Notes under the pieces: model-generated
Seen by the model: only the letters and a program-made list of their open reading frames with translations
What the model was told of the DNA's origin: nothing
The model's database searches: none
DNA from: Celeribacter indicus
Lineage (GTDB): Bacteria; Pseudomonadota; Alphaproteobacteria; Rhodobacterales; Rhodobacteraceae
Assembly (NCBI RefSeq): GCF_000819565.1
Contig: NZ_CP004393.1
Location: 1,426,001 to 1,490,000, forward strand
Direction: 5' to 3'
Length of the DNA: 64,000 nucleotides
Part shown: positions 1 to 7,400 of the stretch, piece by piece
How positions within the stretch are numbered: the first letter of the stretch is position 1
Layout of the letters: every line of letters starts with the position of its first letter
Program-made: the position numbers and the translations under genes

Positions 1-316
1 AGATCAGGAATGCCCCCCGTTTCCGGTCGATTTCGGGGTAGCCTCCTATCCCATTTGCTCAAGACACTGGCGTAGAGTAGGGTTCGCCTAGGGCTGACGA
101 AAGCGTTGGTCCTGGGGCGTCGTAACCCCGCCGCAAGCGGCTGGTGCTGGCCGCAACAAGCACCTCCTCAGCCTATGGCCGGGGAGGCTGCGACGTATGT
201 CCAGGGCTCCGGCCTAAAGGTCGTGGCGGTCGTCTTGCGGCGGCTTACGAACTCCCCGGTCACCAGAGCAATGCTTTGGTGACCATTTCGGGTCAATATC
301 TCTGGGGAGTAATCAA
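1..316. other. Gap at the left edge, no gene recognised
   Basis: I see no convincing coding sequence here; the open frames through it have no recognisable protein character. The stretch contains a strong hairpin at 258-284 and a GC-rich inverted motif around 170-205. It may be the leader of the small membrane-protein gene that follows, or the 3' end of something upstream of the window. I could not match it to a known RNA family by eye. Confidence 0.4.
258..284. repeat. 12-bp stem, 3-nt loop hairpin
   Basis: GGTCACCAGAGC pairs with GCTTTGGTGACC around the loop AAT; there is one G-T wobble. It ends 32 bp before the start codon at 317. There is no clear T-run after it, so a simple rho-independent terminator is not well supported. 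An operator, or a structure in the leader of the following gene, is equally possible. Confidence 0.5.
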
Positions 317-880
317 ATGGTCATCATCACTAATATTCTTGCGGCTCTTACGATTGCCGCGTTCGTCGGGCTGTTCTTCAAACGCATTCGGAAGCGAGCT
401 GCGCTTGTGCTCGCGGTTTCGTTCGTGGCTGGCGCAGTCGCTCAGGGTATCGAGACCGCCAGATTGGACAAAGAAGCACAGGCGGCAGGCTTCATGGACC
501 ACAAAGATTTCTTAGCAGCCGAAGATGCCGATGTGGAATCGCCCGAGGAATGGCAGACAGTGCGGTCCGAGCGGGACGCGGAGGAACATAGTCGTGCTGA
601 ACAGGCGCGCTTGGCGGAAGAATGTAGCGACCGTCATTCGGCGGAAGCCTTCGTGATGTCACAACGCCCCGTCAAGGCGGCCCTGCGGGCTCCCGCGACG
701 GCAGATTTTCCAAGCATCAACACGGTTACGGTCACGCGGGCAGAGGGCTGCCGCTACGTCGTCAACGGCTATGTCGACGCCCAGAACGGCTTCGGCGCTC
801 AAATCAGGACCAGCTACCGGGCGGTTATGCAGCGCGATCCTGACAACGGTTCTTGGAGCGTCGTCGAACTCGACATGTAG
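317..880 (+). CDS. Small membrane-anchored protein of the mobile element, function unknown
   Basis: The product is 187 residues. Two hydrophobic segments lie at about residues 3-20 and 27-43, separated by a short basic loop (KRIRKR). An acidic, charged, probably helical linker follows at about 50-105. A C-terminal domain from about 110 contains the pattern RAPATADFP, then GCRYVVNGYVDAQNGFGAQIRT. That C-terminal pattern recurs in small prophage and genomic-island proteins of unknown function, where it sits outside a membrane anchor. The start is supported by GGGGAG seven bases upstream of the ATG. The gene converges with the minus-strand element genes and is the only plus-strand gene in the element part seen here. 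A role in cell-surface exclusion or phage interference is possible, but this is guesswork. Confidence 0.65.
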   Translation: MVIITNILAALTIAAFVGLFFKRIRKRAALVLAVSFVAGAVAQGIETARLDKEAQAAGFMDHKDFLAAEDADVESPEEWQTVRSERDAEEHSRAEQARLAEECSDRHSAEAFVMSQRPVKAALRAPATADFPSINTVTVTRAEGCRYVVNGYVDAQNGFGAQIRTSYRAVMQRDPDNGSWSVVELDM

Positions 881-885
881 TGCTC

Positions 886-1266
886 CTAGTGCAAGACCGG
901 CTCGCGCAGGCGCAGCCAGCCTAGGTCGGTCGTGGCGCAGAACCAGCCGAAGGCCCGGACCACCTTGTGGTCGTGCTGGCGGATCAGGTGCGGCGTGGCC
1001 GCGTCGGGATCGCGCACGGCATCGACCCAGACGGCGCGGCGGTCGCATCCGACCTGCCGGGACAGCATCCCGACCAAGCCCCCGAGGGTGCCGCGCGGCA
1101 CACCGTAGAGGCGCGCGAAGCGCTCCACATCCGAGGGTGTGGGCCAGCCGTCAGGGTTGGCCTCCTCCGCCCGGGAGACAAGCGCCGCGTGGGCCTGCCG
1201 GAGGCGGCGCGGGAACAGCGCCGGGTAGGCGTCTGCGATCCGCTGCGACCAGACCAGATCCATCAC
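886..1266 (-). CDS. Hypothetical protein of the mobile element
   Basis: The product is 126 residues, mixed charged and hydrophobic, with no signal peptide or membrane segment. I do not recognise the family. The N-terminal half looks helical and may include a helix-turn-helix-like stretch around SDVERFARLYGVPRGTLGGLV. The C-terminus is rich in Trp and Arg. Its ATG overlaps the stop of the upstream 250-residue gene by four bases (ATGA), so the two are almost certainly co-translated. It ends the minus-strand run that starts with the integrase, in the area where satellites and prophages keep accessory or packaging genes. Confidence 0.6.
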   Translation of the reverse strand: MMDLVWSQRIADAYPALFPRRLRQAHAALVSRAEEANPDGWPTPSDVERFARLYGVPRGTLGGLVGMLSRQVGCDRRAVWVDAVRDPDAATPHLIRQHDHKVVRAFGWFCATTDLGWLRLREPVLH

Positions 1267-2015
1267 ACCCCCTCCACCGGCTCGCGCGCGTTCTTCGCAA
1301 TGTCACGCTCGGCCAGAGCCTGCGAAATGCGCGCCGTGGCGTTGCGGCGGCCCGATGCGAACTCGCGGTCGGCATTCAGGGCGCGCTGCTGCGCCTGCTT
1401 CACCGAGGCAATGGCCGCACGGGCCTGCCGCACATCGTCACCGATCAGACGCTCGGCCAGCTCCCCGGGCGAGACGGCGCGGCCCTTGTGCGGCATCCGG
1501 TCAAGGAGCGCGGCCACGGCAGCGCCAAGCACCCGGTCTTCGGTCGCCACGGCCAGCACTGCCGCCGTCTTCAGCTCCGCCGGGCCAGCGCCAGAGAGCT
1601 GCGCCATGTGGTTCGTGCGCTTGTCGCTGCCGATCCCGGCGCGGGCAAGGGCGACCACGGGCGAGGTCCACAGCGCCTCCGAAGCAGAGAGGCCCGAGGC
1701 CAGCGCGTCGAGCTGACGCAGGATCGCCCAGCGGTCATCGTCGGACAGCTTGCGCACGTCATTGCGTGCCTTCACGCCCATCTTGCGTCCGGCGTTCTCG
1801 GCATCGAGCTTGTCGAACCCTGCGCGGCGGGCGCTGTCGGCGGCGTCCTGTACCTGCTTCTGGATCGCGGCTTCCAGCCGGTCGATCAGGGCGCGGTGCT
1901 TCTCCTCAAGGCGGGTCGCGGTTGCGACGGCCTCGGCCAGCTCGGGCAGGCCAAAGAGGGTGCCTGCCGGCGGCAGGGTCGGAGGATTGTCGTCTCGGGA
2001 AATCGTTGCGGTCAT
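1263..2015 (-). CDS. Hypothetical, mostly helical protein of the mobile element
   Basis: The product is 250 residues and rich in Ala, Arg and Leu. The first 30 residues are Pro-rich and probably disordered. A long helical, coiled-coil-prone segment follows at about residues 30-90. A second helical region towards the C-terminus (about 180-240) is dominated by Ala, Arg and Gln. There are no membrane spans and no catalytic motif I recognise. It overlaps the following 126-residue gene by four bases and is separated from the gene upstream by 124 bp. Position and composition would fit a scaffold-like or DNA-associated accessory protein, but this is inference only. Confidence 0.6.
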   Translation of the reverse strand: MTATISRDDNPPTLPPAGTLFGLPELAEAVATATRLEEKHRALIDRLEAAIQKQVQDAADSARRAGFDKLDAENAGRKMGVKARNDVRKLSDDDRWAILRQLDALASGLSASEALWTSPVVALARAGIGSDKRTNHMAQLSGAGPAELKTAAVLAVATEDRVLGAAVAALLDRMPHKGRAVSPGELAERLIGDDVRQARAAIASVKQAQQRALNADREFASGRRNATARISQALAERDIAKNAREPVEGV

Positions 2016-2139
2016 TTGTCAGTCCTCTCAAGTTTGGGCCGACGCGCCGCCACTGCGCAGTCAGGGTCGCCATCGCCCCATTTCCTGCGAACAACTATAA
2101 CGTGTGTCTCTGGGGCGTCAGAGCGCTATTCGTTGTTGC

Positions 2140-2409
2140 CTAAGCCCAGAAGGCGAACTGCGGATCACCGGCCTTGCCAGGGTTCGCGCGGCGGGTCTTG
2201 GCCGAATGGTCCGGCAAGTGCGGTTCGGGGTCCTCAGCCACCATCGCCACGGCATACCCGACCACCACCGGCGGCGCGTCGGTCACGAGCGCGGCCACCG
2301 GACGCGGGCCATTGGCCCCTACCCAAGCAGGGTCGAAGCGGGCCGCGTAGCCCAGCCGGAGCAGCAGCCCGGCGGCGTTCGCATAGACGGTGGCGCGATC
2401 TTCGGACAC
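2140..2409 (-). CDS. Small hypothetical protein of the mobile element
   Basis: The product is 89 residues, starting at a GTG placed directly after the TAG stop of the terminase-like gene with no intervening base. This suggests translational coupling. The N-terminal half contains AAGLLLRLGYAARF and the middle is hydrophobic (AALVTDAPPVVVGYAVAMV). The C-terminus is basic and polar. No family is recognised. The tight coupling and ordinary composition make it more likely real than a chance frame, but it rests on context alone. Confidence 0.5.
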   Translation of the reverse strand: MSEDRATVYANAAGLLLRLGYAARFDPAWVGANGPRPVAALVTDAPPVVVGYAVAMVAEDPEPHLPDHSAKTRRANPGKAGDPQFAFWA

Positions 2410-2943
2410 CTAGTCGCCCCGCTTGGTCTCGGGGTCCAGAACCGCCTCAATTGCGCACTGGCCGGGGACGCGCTCTACCGCGTCGGGCCGGATCGGGCTG
2501 GCATACCGACCCGCCTGCCGCTCGGCCTCAAGGAACTCCTCCATCGTCATCTTGTTCGGCACCAGCAAGACGCCGCCGGTGTCGATCTTCACGTTCACCC
2601 CGACCTGCTCGCCCTCGCGGTATCCGTGCCGGGTCTTCAACAGGAACATCGCCGGCACGTATTGGCCCGCCATAGCCTGCTCATGCAGGATGCCCACCAG
2701 CTTGTCGTGTTCGACGGCGCGGCCACGGTCGATTGCCTCCTGCACGGCAGGGTCGCGGTTCTTGGCAGCACGGAAGGCATCTTTGCCCATCCGCAGGGCC
2801 TTGGCCATCGTCGCCTCGGCAACGCCCCGGGCGGCCAGCTCCTCCACGATCTTCAAGCCGCGCCGCCCGATGCGGTAGGCAGGGCCGCCGGGGCTGCCAT
2901 CCGAGACGCGGCGCGCGATTGCGTCAAACCTTTCCTCATCCAT
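2410..2943 (-). CDS. Terminase-small-subunit-like DNA-binding protein
   Basis: The product is 177 residues. Residues about 28-75 carry a helix-turn-helix of the type found in small terminase and DNA-packaging proteins (VEELAARGVAEATMAKALRM, then AFRAAKNRDPAVQEAIDRGR). A helical oligomerisation-like stretch follows with LLKTRHGYREG, a signature often seen in these proteins. The C-terminal third is less conserved and may mediate partner contacts. In satellites of the PICI/P4 type, a small terminase redirects packaging of helper capsids; whether this one does so is inferred. It overlaps the serine recombinase gene by eight bases and is followed immediately by the 89-residue gene. It could instead be a general HTH regulator. 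Confidence 0.55.
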   Translation of the reverse strand: MDEERFDAIARRVSDGSPGGPAYRIGRRGLKIVEELAARGVAEATMAKALRMGKDAFRAAKNRDPAVQEAIDRGRAVEHDKLVGILHEQAMAGQYVPAMFLLKTRHGYREGEQVGVNVKIDTGGVLLVPNKMTMEEFLEAERQAGRYASPIRPDAVERVPGQCAIEAVLDPETKRGD

Positions 2944-3553
2944 GTTCCATCTCCTTGTCGAACTCTTGGCAAACGCGCTGGCTCAGCCCCTTGCCGCATT
3001 TCAGGTTCCGCGCGATCCGGTCCATCCCCATCCCGTCCGCGCGAAGGGCGCGAATTGCGTCGATCAGCGCGTCAGAGGCCGGGGCGCGACCGATCTGCTT
3101 GCCGCGCGCCCGGGCGCGGGCCATCCCGGCTTTCGTGCGCTCCACGATCATCGCCCGCTCGAACTCGGCAAACACGCCCGACATCTGCAACAGGGCGCGG
3201 CCCGCCGGTGTCGAGGTGTCGAGCGCCTGCTGTTCCAGAAAGAGGTCGCAGCCGACGCTGCGCAGCGTCTCGAACAGGTCCACCAGATCGCGCAGGGATC
3301 GCCCGAGGCGCGATACATCCCACGCCATCACCACGTCGAACCGGCGGCGTGCGGCGTCCTTCATCATCGCGTCCAGCCCGGGCCGCGCGCGGCTGGCGCC
3401 GGATGCCGTCTCGACATATTCGCACACAACCGCCCAGCCCGCGCGCTCCGCCACCTCTCGCAGGCGGATAAGCTGGTTTTCGGGCGTCTGTTCGCCGGTC
3501 GATACCCGGGCGTAGATCGCGGCGCGGCGCGGGGGTGTTTTCGGGCAGTCCAT
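2936..3553 (-). CDS. Serine recombinase of the resolvase/invertase family
   Basis: The product is 205 residues from the chosen start. The catalytic N-terminal domain opens with IYARVSTGEQ, in which the serine (about residue 18) is the nucleophile. Further conserved features are the family motifs WDVSRLGRSLRDL, the segment LDTSTPAGRALLQMSGVFAEFER, and IVERTKAGMARARARGKQIGR leading into a short C-terminal helix-turn-helix (IRALRADGMGMDRIARNL). The length is that of a small resolvase or invertase rather than a large serine integrase. I chose the ATG at 3553 because GGAG lies eight bases upstream; an ATG ten codons earlier is also open. It probably resolves multimers of, or inverts part of, the element. 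No obvious res site was identified beyond the structured gap upstream. Confidence 0.9.
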   Translation of the reverse strand: MDCPKTPPRRAAIYARVSTGEQTPENQLIRLREVAERAGWAVVCEYVETASGASRARPGLDAMMKDAARRRFDVVMAWDVSRLGRSLRDLVDLFETLRSVGCDLFLEQQALDTSTPAGRALLQMSGVFAEFERAMIVERTKAGMARARARGKQIGRAPASDALIDAIRALRADGMGMDRIARNLKCGKGLSQRVCQEFDKEMEHG

Positions 3554-3885
3554 TGTTGTTGCTCCATTTCTTTGCTCAACCATAGGCAGAACATACCGCG
3601 AACACAGTTGGGCCGTCTATCTGAAATCACCCTGCGCCGGTCGGTCTGGGGGTGGCCTTCGGGGCGGGGATAGACACCCGCGACTATGGGCTTTCAGGCT
3701 GTCAGATCGCGCGACCCTTACGGGGTGGCCATTGCCCAGCAAGATCGGGCAAAGGGGATCGGCGCGGCGGATCGCGAACCGCGACACCAAGGCCAGCCCG
3801 GCGGGGCGCGGAATCGGGCGTGGCCTTTTTGGAGCGGCGCACAACGCGGGTTTCGGTGTTTCACCAATGGGCCATCCGGCCATCT

Positions 3886-3912
3886 CAGGGGTTTCAGGGG
3901 TTTCAGGGCTTT
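3886..3912 (+). repeat. Array of three 9-bp direct repeats
   Basis: CAGGGGTTT occurs at 3886-3894 and 3895-3903, followed by CAGGGCTTT at 3904-3912, with exact 9-bp periodicity. A matching array in opposite orientation lies at 4036-4062. Read directly from the sequence. Confidence 0.85.
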
Positions 3913-4035
3913 CTTCCCCCCGGCGCGGAGGATTCACAGAGGTGAACAGTAAATCCCGGTATCCGTAAGTCGCGGAGCCCGGCAGAGCCCCCCGGATACG
4001 CTTCAAAGGAAGCGCCGTGCGCGGCGGGGGGTAGG

Positions 4036-4062
4036 AAACCCCCGGAACCCCTGAAACCCCGC
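4036..4062 (-). repeat. Inverted partner array of three 9-bp repeats
   Basis: On the minus strand the units are GCGGGGTTT, CAGGGGTTC and CGGGGGTTT, again with strict 9-bp spacing, ending two bases from the primase stop codon. They are the same repeat family as 3886-3912, in opposite orientation and 123 bp away. Confidence 0.8.
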
Positions 4063-4064
4063 CG

Positions 4065-6563
4065 TCAGCCACCGACCACCTCCAGCCGGTAGGCGAGCAT
4101 GTTGTCCTCGCGCCCCACCGCCACGATCCGCCGCCCCCGGATCACGCGCCCCTTCACCTTCTTGAGATACCAGCCGACCGTCTTGGGGCTCGCCCCCCTC
4201 GGGCACGCGGCGTCTAGTGCCAGCATGAGGCCATCCCCACCGGGCCGCGTGGCGGCCTCCTCGCCCGCCCGCCGGACCAGCTCGCCCGCCGTCACCACGA
4301 CGCCGACGCCAATCAGGTCCTCCCAAGCCTCGATCAGGCTCGAAAGCTCCTCGCGCACTGAGTCCACCGCCGCCACCTCGGCGCGGGTGTCGCAGGGGTC
4401 GGCTTCACCACACCAGACCAGCGCGCCGCGCACGAGGTCGGACCAGTCCTCGAAGCTGCCGAAGGGCGTCAGCCTGTCGAGCCCGGGGCGTCCGGCCACC
4501 ACGAATGCGCGCAGCACCGTCAGCGCCGCCGGGACCAGCGCACCGCGCCGCCTCGGCACCTCCACCTTGAGGTCCACGTCAAAGGGGCGCTCCTCGGGGT
4601 TCTCCATGCCCGCGTCCATCGTGCAGAGGATCGCGCGTCGGCTCATGTCCTCGCGGAACTCAAGGTTGTTGCCGTTCGCCAGCCACAGCGTCCGCGTCGA
4701 GACGTGGCCCTGGTCGTTGCCGCCCAGCAGCCGGTCCTGCCACGTCTCCTGCGTCAGGATCGAACACATCCGCGCGCCCGACATGGGGCGGTCGATGTTG
4801 TCGATCACCACCACGGGGTCGCCCTGCATCAGGATCGACATGAGGCGCTTGCGCTCCTCCTCCCCGTCGCCGTCGCTGGTCTGGTTCAGGACGGTGGCGG
4901 GCCGTCCCATCGCCATCATCGCCACTGAGTCGGTCAGCAGGCTCTTGCCGGTGCCGCGCGTCGGCGCGGTGAAGCCGTGCATGGGGGCCGTGCGCAGGGA
5001 CCGGCGACACACCGCCGTCAGCATCGCGGACAGGGCCACCGAGCGCGAGGCGTCGTCCACGAACGGGAAGCCCGCAAGGACCCACTTGAGCTTGTCGAGC
5101 GCCGACATGGCATCCGCGCGCGTCGGCTCCCCCGGCACGGGGTCGAAGGTCGCGCCGCCGGTGTCAAGGATCAGGCCCGTGGCCCGGTCATACCCGTCCT
5201 CAGACAGGATGGTGCCGTCAGGTCGCAGCGTCGGGCACTCCACGATGCCACGCAGGACCGGCAGCCGCCCGCCGCCCTCCCGCACCCTCTGGATGTAGGC
5301 CAGCGCCATCGACACGGGCGGGCCGACAGGCTTGTCCTCTGTGCCCTCCTTGGTCTCGACCACCTTCACGAAGTTTGCCACGCGGGTCATCAGGTCGCGG
5401 AGGCTGTGGGGCTGCACGTCGCGCACGACAAGCGCGCCCTCCTGCCGCACAATGGCACCACCGTCCTCGCCCTCGGGCTCATCGAGCCTGACGGCCCGGA
5501 CCAGCCGCCCCATCTGCTGGTAGATCGGCAGTCCAGCGCTGAGCATCGCGGCCTCCGCCGCGTCCTGCGTCTCGTGCAGCCGGTTCTCCGACAACACCAC
5601 CCGGGTCCGCCCGTCCTCGCGCGGGGCGATGCCCAGCCAGAGCCGGAACCGCTTTCCTACCGCCTCAGGCAGGCCCAGCATCTCGACCACGCGCGGGATG
5701 CCCGTCGCGGCCTCGTCTGCCTCAACCTTGGCGGCTGTCTGCCCGGCCTTCCGGCGCTTGCCCGCCTCCTCGTCGCCAGCGACCTCAGCCACCCGGACAA
5801 CGCACCTGTCCGCCTCATCGGGGGAGAGGCCAGCCGCCAGCAGCGCGCCCGCGAGCGCCATGCAGAAGTCATCGCGCGAGCCCTGCGCGGGGTAGAACCG
5901 CGCCACCACCGACAGGAAGGCCAGCAGCCCGGCCCGCTGGTAGATGCCCTTGGCCGTGTCCTCAAGCAGGGCACTGTCGCGCTCCCATGTCACGGCCTCG
6001 CCGCTTGGGTGGATCGAAGGCGGGGCCATCGTGTGGCCGCTCGCCCTGACCTCCAAGACGCACACGGCGTGTTCGTCCGGCAGGCCCTCCACGCCCTTGA
6101 GCTCCGGCATGTCGAACTTCTTGGACGCCACCGCATCCGAGCCGCGCAACAGGTAGTGCGACCCGCGCGCGCCCTCGCGCCCGAACCGGGCGAAGCGGTC
6201 CAGCAGCAGGCCCCCGAGCCGCCGCGCCTCCGGCCAGTCAAGGTCGAAGTCCACCAGCCCGCCGTGGTCCGGCCCGAGGCGGAGCCCGAGGTTGTAGCCG
6301 CCGTGGTCGATCAGCCGCGCCGCGTTGTCGGCGGTGATGGCGTTGGCGTCGTGCTTGCCGAGGGGCTTCTTGCTCTTGGGGCCAAGCCGGATCGGAGACA
6401 GGCCACGCGCAAGGTAGCTCTGCGCGGCTGACAACAACGAATTTCTGTCGGTCCCGGTGGGGGTTTCGGCTATACTATCCCCGGAAGTGGTGTGATGATG
6501 CCTGTCTTCCGCGCCCCCGGCTCGCTGTCCAGCGCCGGGGGCGTCCTCTTTGAAGTCACTCAT
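4065..6563 (-). CDS. Primase-helicase replication protein of the mobile element
   Basis: The product is 832 residues. The N-terminal part (about residues 35-230) looks like a bifunctional primase/polymerase domain, with KSKKPLGKHDANAIT near its start and LVDFDLDW (about residue 104) supplying the metal-binding acidic pair. The C-terminal half is an ATPase: Walker A APTRGTGKS at about residue 535 and Walker B VVVIDNID at about 585. A LWLANGNNLEF sensor-like stretch and an RRAI arginine region follow. This architecture is typical of self-replicating satellites and integrative elements, where one protein primes and unwinds at the element's own origin. The ATG at 6563 overlaps the alpA stop as ATGA, which decides the start over an ATG 36 bases upstream. 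The iteron-like arrays sit just past its stop codon. Confidence 0.85.
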   Translation of the reverse strand: MSDFKEDAPGAGQRAGGAEDRHHHTTSGDSIAETPTGTDRNSLLSAAQSYLARGLSPIRLGPKSKKPLGKHDANAITADNAARLIDHGGYNLGLRLGPDHGGLVDFDLDWPEARRLGGLLLDRFARFGREGARGSHYLLRGSDAVASKKFDMPELKGVEGLPDEHAVCVLEVRASGHTMAPPSIHPSGEAVTWERDSALLEDTAKGIYQRAGLLAFLSVVARFYPAQGSRDDFCMALAGALLAAGLSPDEADRCVVRVAEVAGDEEAGKRRKAGQTAAKVEADEAATGIPRVVEMLGLPEAVGKRFRLWLGIAPREDGRTRVVLSENRLHETQDAAEAAMLSAGLPIYQQMGRLVRAVRLDEPEGEDGGAIVRQEGALVVRDVQPHSLRDLMTRVANFVKVVETKEGTEDKPVGPPVSMALAYIQRVREGGGRLPVLRGIVECPTLRPDGTILSEDGYDRATGLILDTGGATFDPVPGEPTRADAMSALDKLKWVLAGFPFVDDASRSVALSAMLTAVCRRSLRTAPMHGFTAPTRGTGKSLLTDSVAMMAMGRPATVLNQTSDGDGEEERKRLMSILMQGDPVVVIDNIDRPMSGARMCSILTQETWQDRLLGGNDQGHVSTRTLWLANGNNLEFREDMSRRAILCTMDAGMENPEERPFDVDLKVEVPRRRGALVPAALTVLRAFVVAGRPGLDRLTPFGSFEDWSDLVRGALVWCGEADPCDTRAEVAAVDSVREELSSLIEAWEDLIGVGVVVTAGELVRRAGEEAATRPGGDGLMLALDAACPRGASPKTVGWYLKKVKGRVIRGRRIVAVGREDNMLAYRLEVVGG

Positions 6564-6751
6564 TCCGCCGCCCTCGCCTCCGCGCGGGCCGCGACCCACT
6601 CCCCGACCTCGCGCTCAAGCCACGCGACCTTGTTGGCGCAGAGGCGGAGCTGGCGGGGGAAGTGCCCCTGCCGGATCAGCTTGTAGATGGTGGGCTTGGA
6701 GAGGCGGGTGCGCACGGCAACCTCCTCTATCGTCAGCAGTGTGTCGGCCAT
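6560..6751 (-). CDS. alpA: AlpA-family regulator / excisionase
   Basis: The product is 63 residues, the whole of which is one winged helix-turn-helix: LTIEEVAVRTRLSKPTIYKL followed by the wing IRQGHFPRQLRL and a C-terminal helix VAWLEREVGEWVAAR. This is the AlpA/MerR-like fold used by P4-type islands as a transcription regulator or recombination directionality factor. It lies two genes from the integrase and is translationally coupled to the primase (ATGA overlap), so it heads the replication operon. A near-perfect 10-bp inverted repeat begins eight bases upstream of its ATG and is the likely autoregulatory operator. Confidence 0.9.
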   Translation of the reverse strand: MADTLLTIEEVAVRTRLSKPTIYKLIRQGHFPRQLRLCANKVAWLEREVGEWVAARAEARAAE

Positions 6752-6758
6752 CGGTTTA

Positions 6759-6784
6759 TCCCCGGATATGTCGCTATCTGGGGA
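6759..6784. promoter_or_regulatory. Candidate AlpA operator
   Basis: TCCCCGGATA (6759-6768) and TATCTGGGGA (6775-6784) form an inverted repeat with one mismatch and a 6-bp spacer. It lies directly in front of the alpA start codon, where bound protein would block both promoter and ribosome access. A further single TATCCCCGG half-site occurs at 6477-6485 within the start of the primase gene. Confidence 0.5.
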
Positions 6785-6851
6785 GAGACTAGCGGGGCCT
6801 AAGTGCCTCGGCAGTCTCGCTAATGGGGGCGGCTTCTGGCGACCATTGGCG

Positions 6852-7400
6852 CTACGCCCTCAGCCGGGCTTCGATTGTCTGGAGGAGCTTCTCCCGGTCG
6901 GGGCGGCGCATCCCGGACGCGCGGGCTACCGCCTCGGGCGACATGACGGCGACCACCGCCTCCGCGACGAAGGCGAGGAAGGGTCCGGGCTCGCGGTTGT
7001 CCGCTTGGTCGCGCCACACGTTCACCTTGGGGGCCTCGTTCCCCCGGTCACGCCAGACCGCCACCGCCTCCGCCACGGCGAGGTTGAACCCGAGGTCCCG
7101 GTGACGGTTGCCGCCCGTGCTCTTGCCCGCCTCCACGGCCCGGTGAGCGGCTAGCCCCACGTCAAGGTCGTGCGGGTCAACCGCAAGCTCCGCGTCATCG
7201 CCCCCGGAGGCGAGCCGCGCCAGCTCGAACGAAACCGCCGCGCGCTCCTCCACGTCCATCTTGTCCCACACCCGCATCAGCGCGCGCAGCGCGTCCCGCT
7301 CGCCCCTTGTCTTGTCGAGGGCCATCCGCTCGAACGCGGCGTTGCTGGCGCTTTCGTATGCCCGCCGGATGCGCCCGGCTTCTTCGTCGGTCAGGCCCAC
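6852..7400 (-). CDS. Hypothetical protein next to the integrase
   Basis: The product is about 182 residues, probably starting at the GTG at 7400, which overlaps the 3' end of the integrase gene by ten bases; a GTG at 7412 is an alternative. It is acidic and helical. The N-terminal stretch is LTDEEAGRIRRAYESASNAAFERMALDKTRGERDAL and the middle part resembles a four-helix arrangement. The C-terminal region contains FLAFVAEAVVAVMSPEAVARASG. No membrane segment, signal peptide or catalytic motif is visible and I do not recognise the family. Being read through from the integrase it is likely co-expressed with it. A long in-frame extension back into the integrase frame exists but is Arg/Pro-rich and is a shadow. 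Confidence 0.6.
   Translation of the reverse strand: MGLTDEEAGRIRRAYESASNAAFERMALDKTRGERDALRALMRVWDKMDVEERAAVSFELARLASGGDDAELAVDPHDLDVGLAAHRAVEAGKSTGGNRHRDLGFNLAVAEAVAVWRDRGNEAPKVNVWRDQADNREPGPFLAFVAEAVVAVMSPEAVARASGMRRPDREKLLQTIEARLRA

Larger units (their letters stand above)
3554..4064. other. Structured gap between recombinase and primase: candidate replication origin or res site
   Basis: About 510 bp without a convincing gene; a 151-codon minus frame across it is Pro/Arg-rich and its repeats reflect the DNA repeats. The stretch holds two inverted arrays of three 9-bp units (3886-3912 and 4036-4062). Between them are a perfect 7-bp inverted repeat GTATCCG/CGGATAC (3959-3965 and 3993-3999) and a perfect 6-bp hairpin CGCTTC-AAAG-GAAGCG (3999-4014). 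Lying just downstream of the primase-helicase gene, this layout is what an origin for the excised element could look like. It might equally be the res site of the adjacent recombinase. Confidence 0.45.

Noticed and set aside
771..2675. Very long plus-strand open frame across 0.8-2.7 kb
   Set aside because: It is Arg/Pro/Gly-rich, has no family signature and lies antisense to coupled minus-strand genes; long antisense frames are expected at this GC content.
3617..4072. 151-codon minus frame between recombinase and primase
   Set aside because: Its repeated Gly-Val-Pro and Pro-Glu-Thr peptides simply reflect the 9-bp DNA repeats; no ribosome site or homology is apparent.
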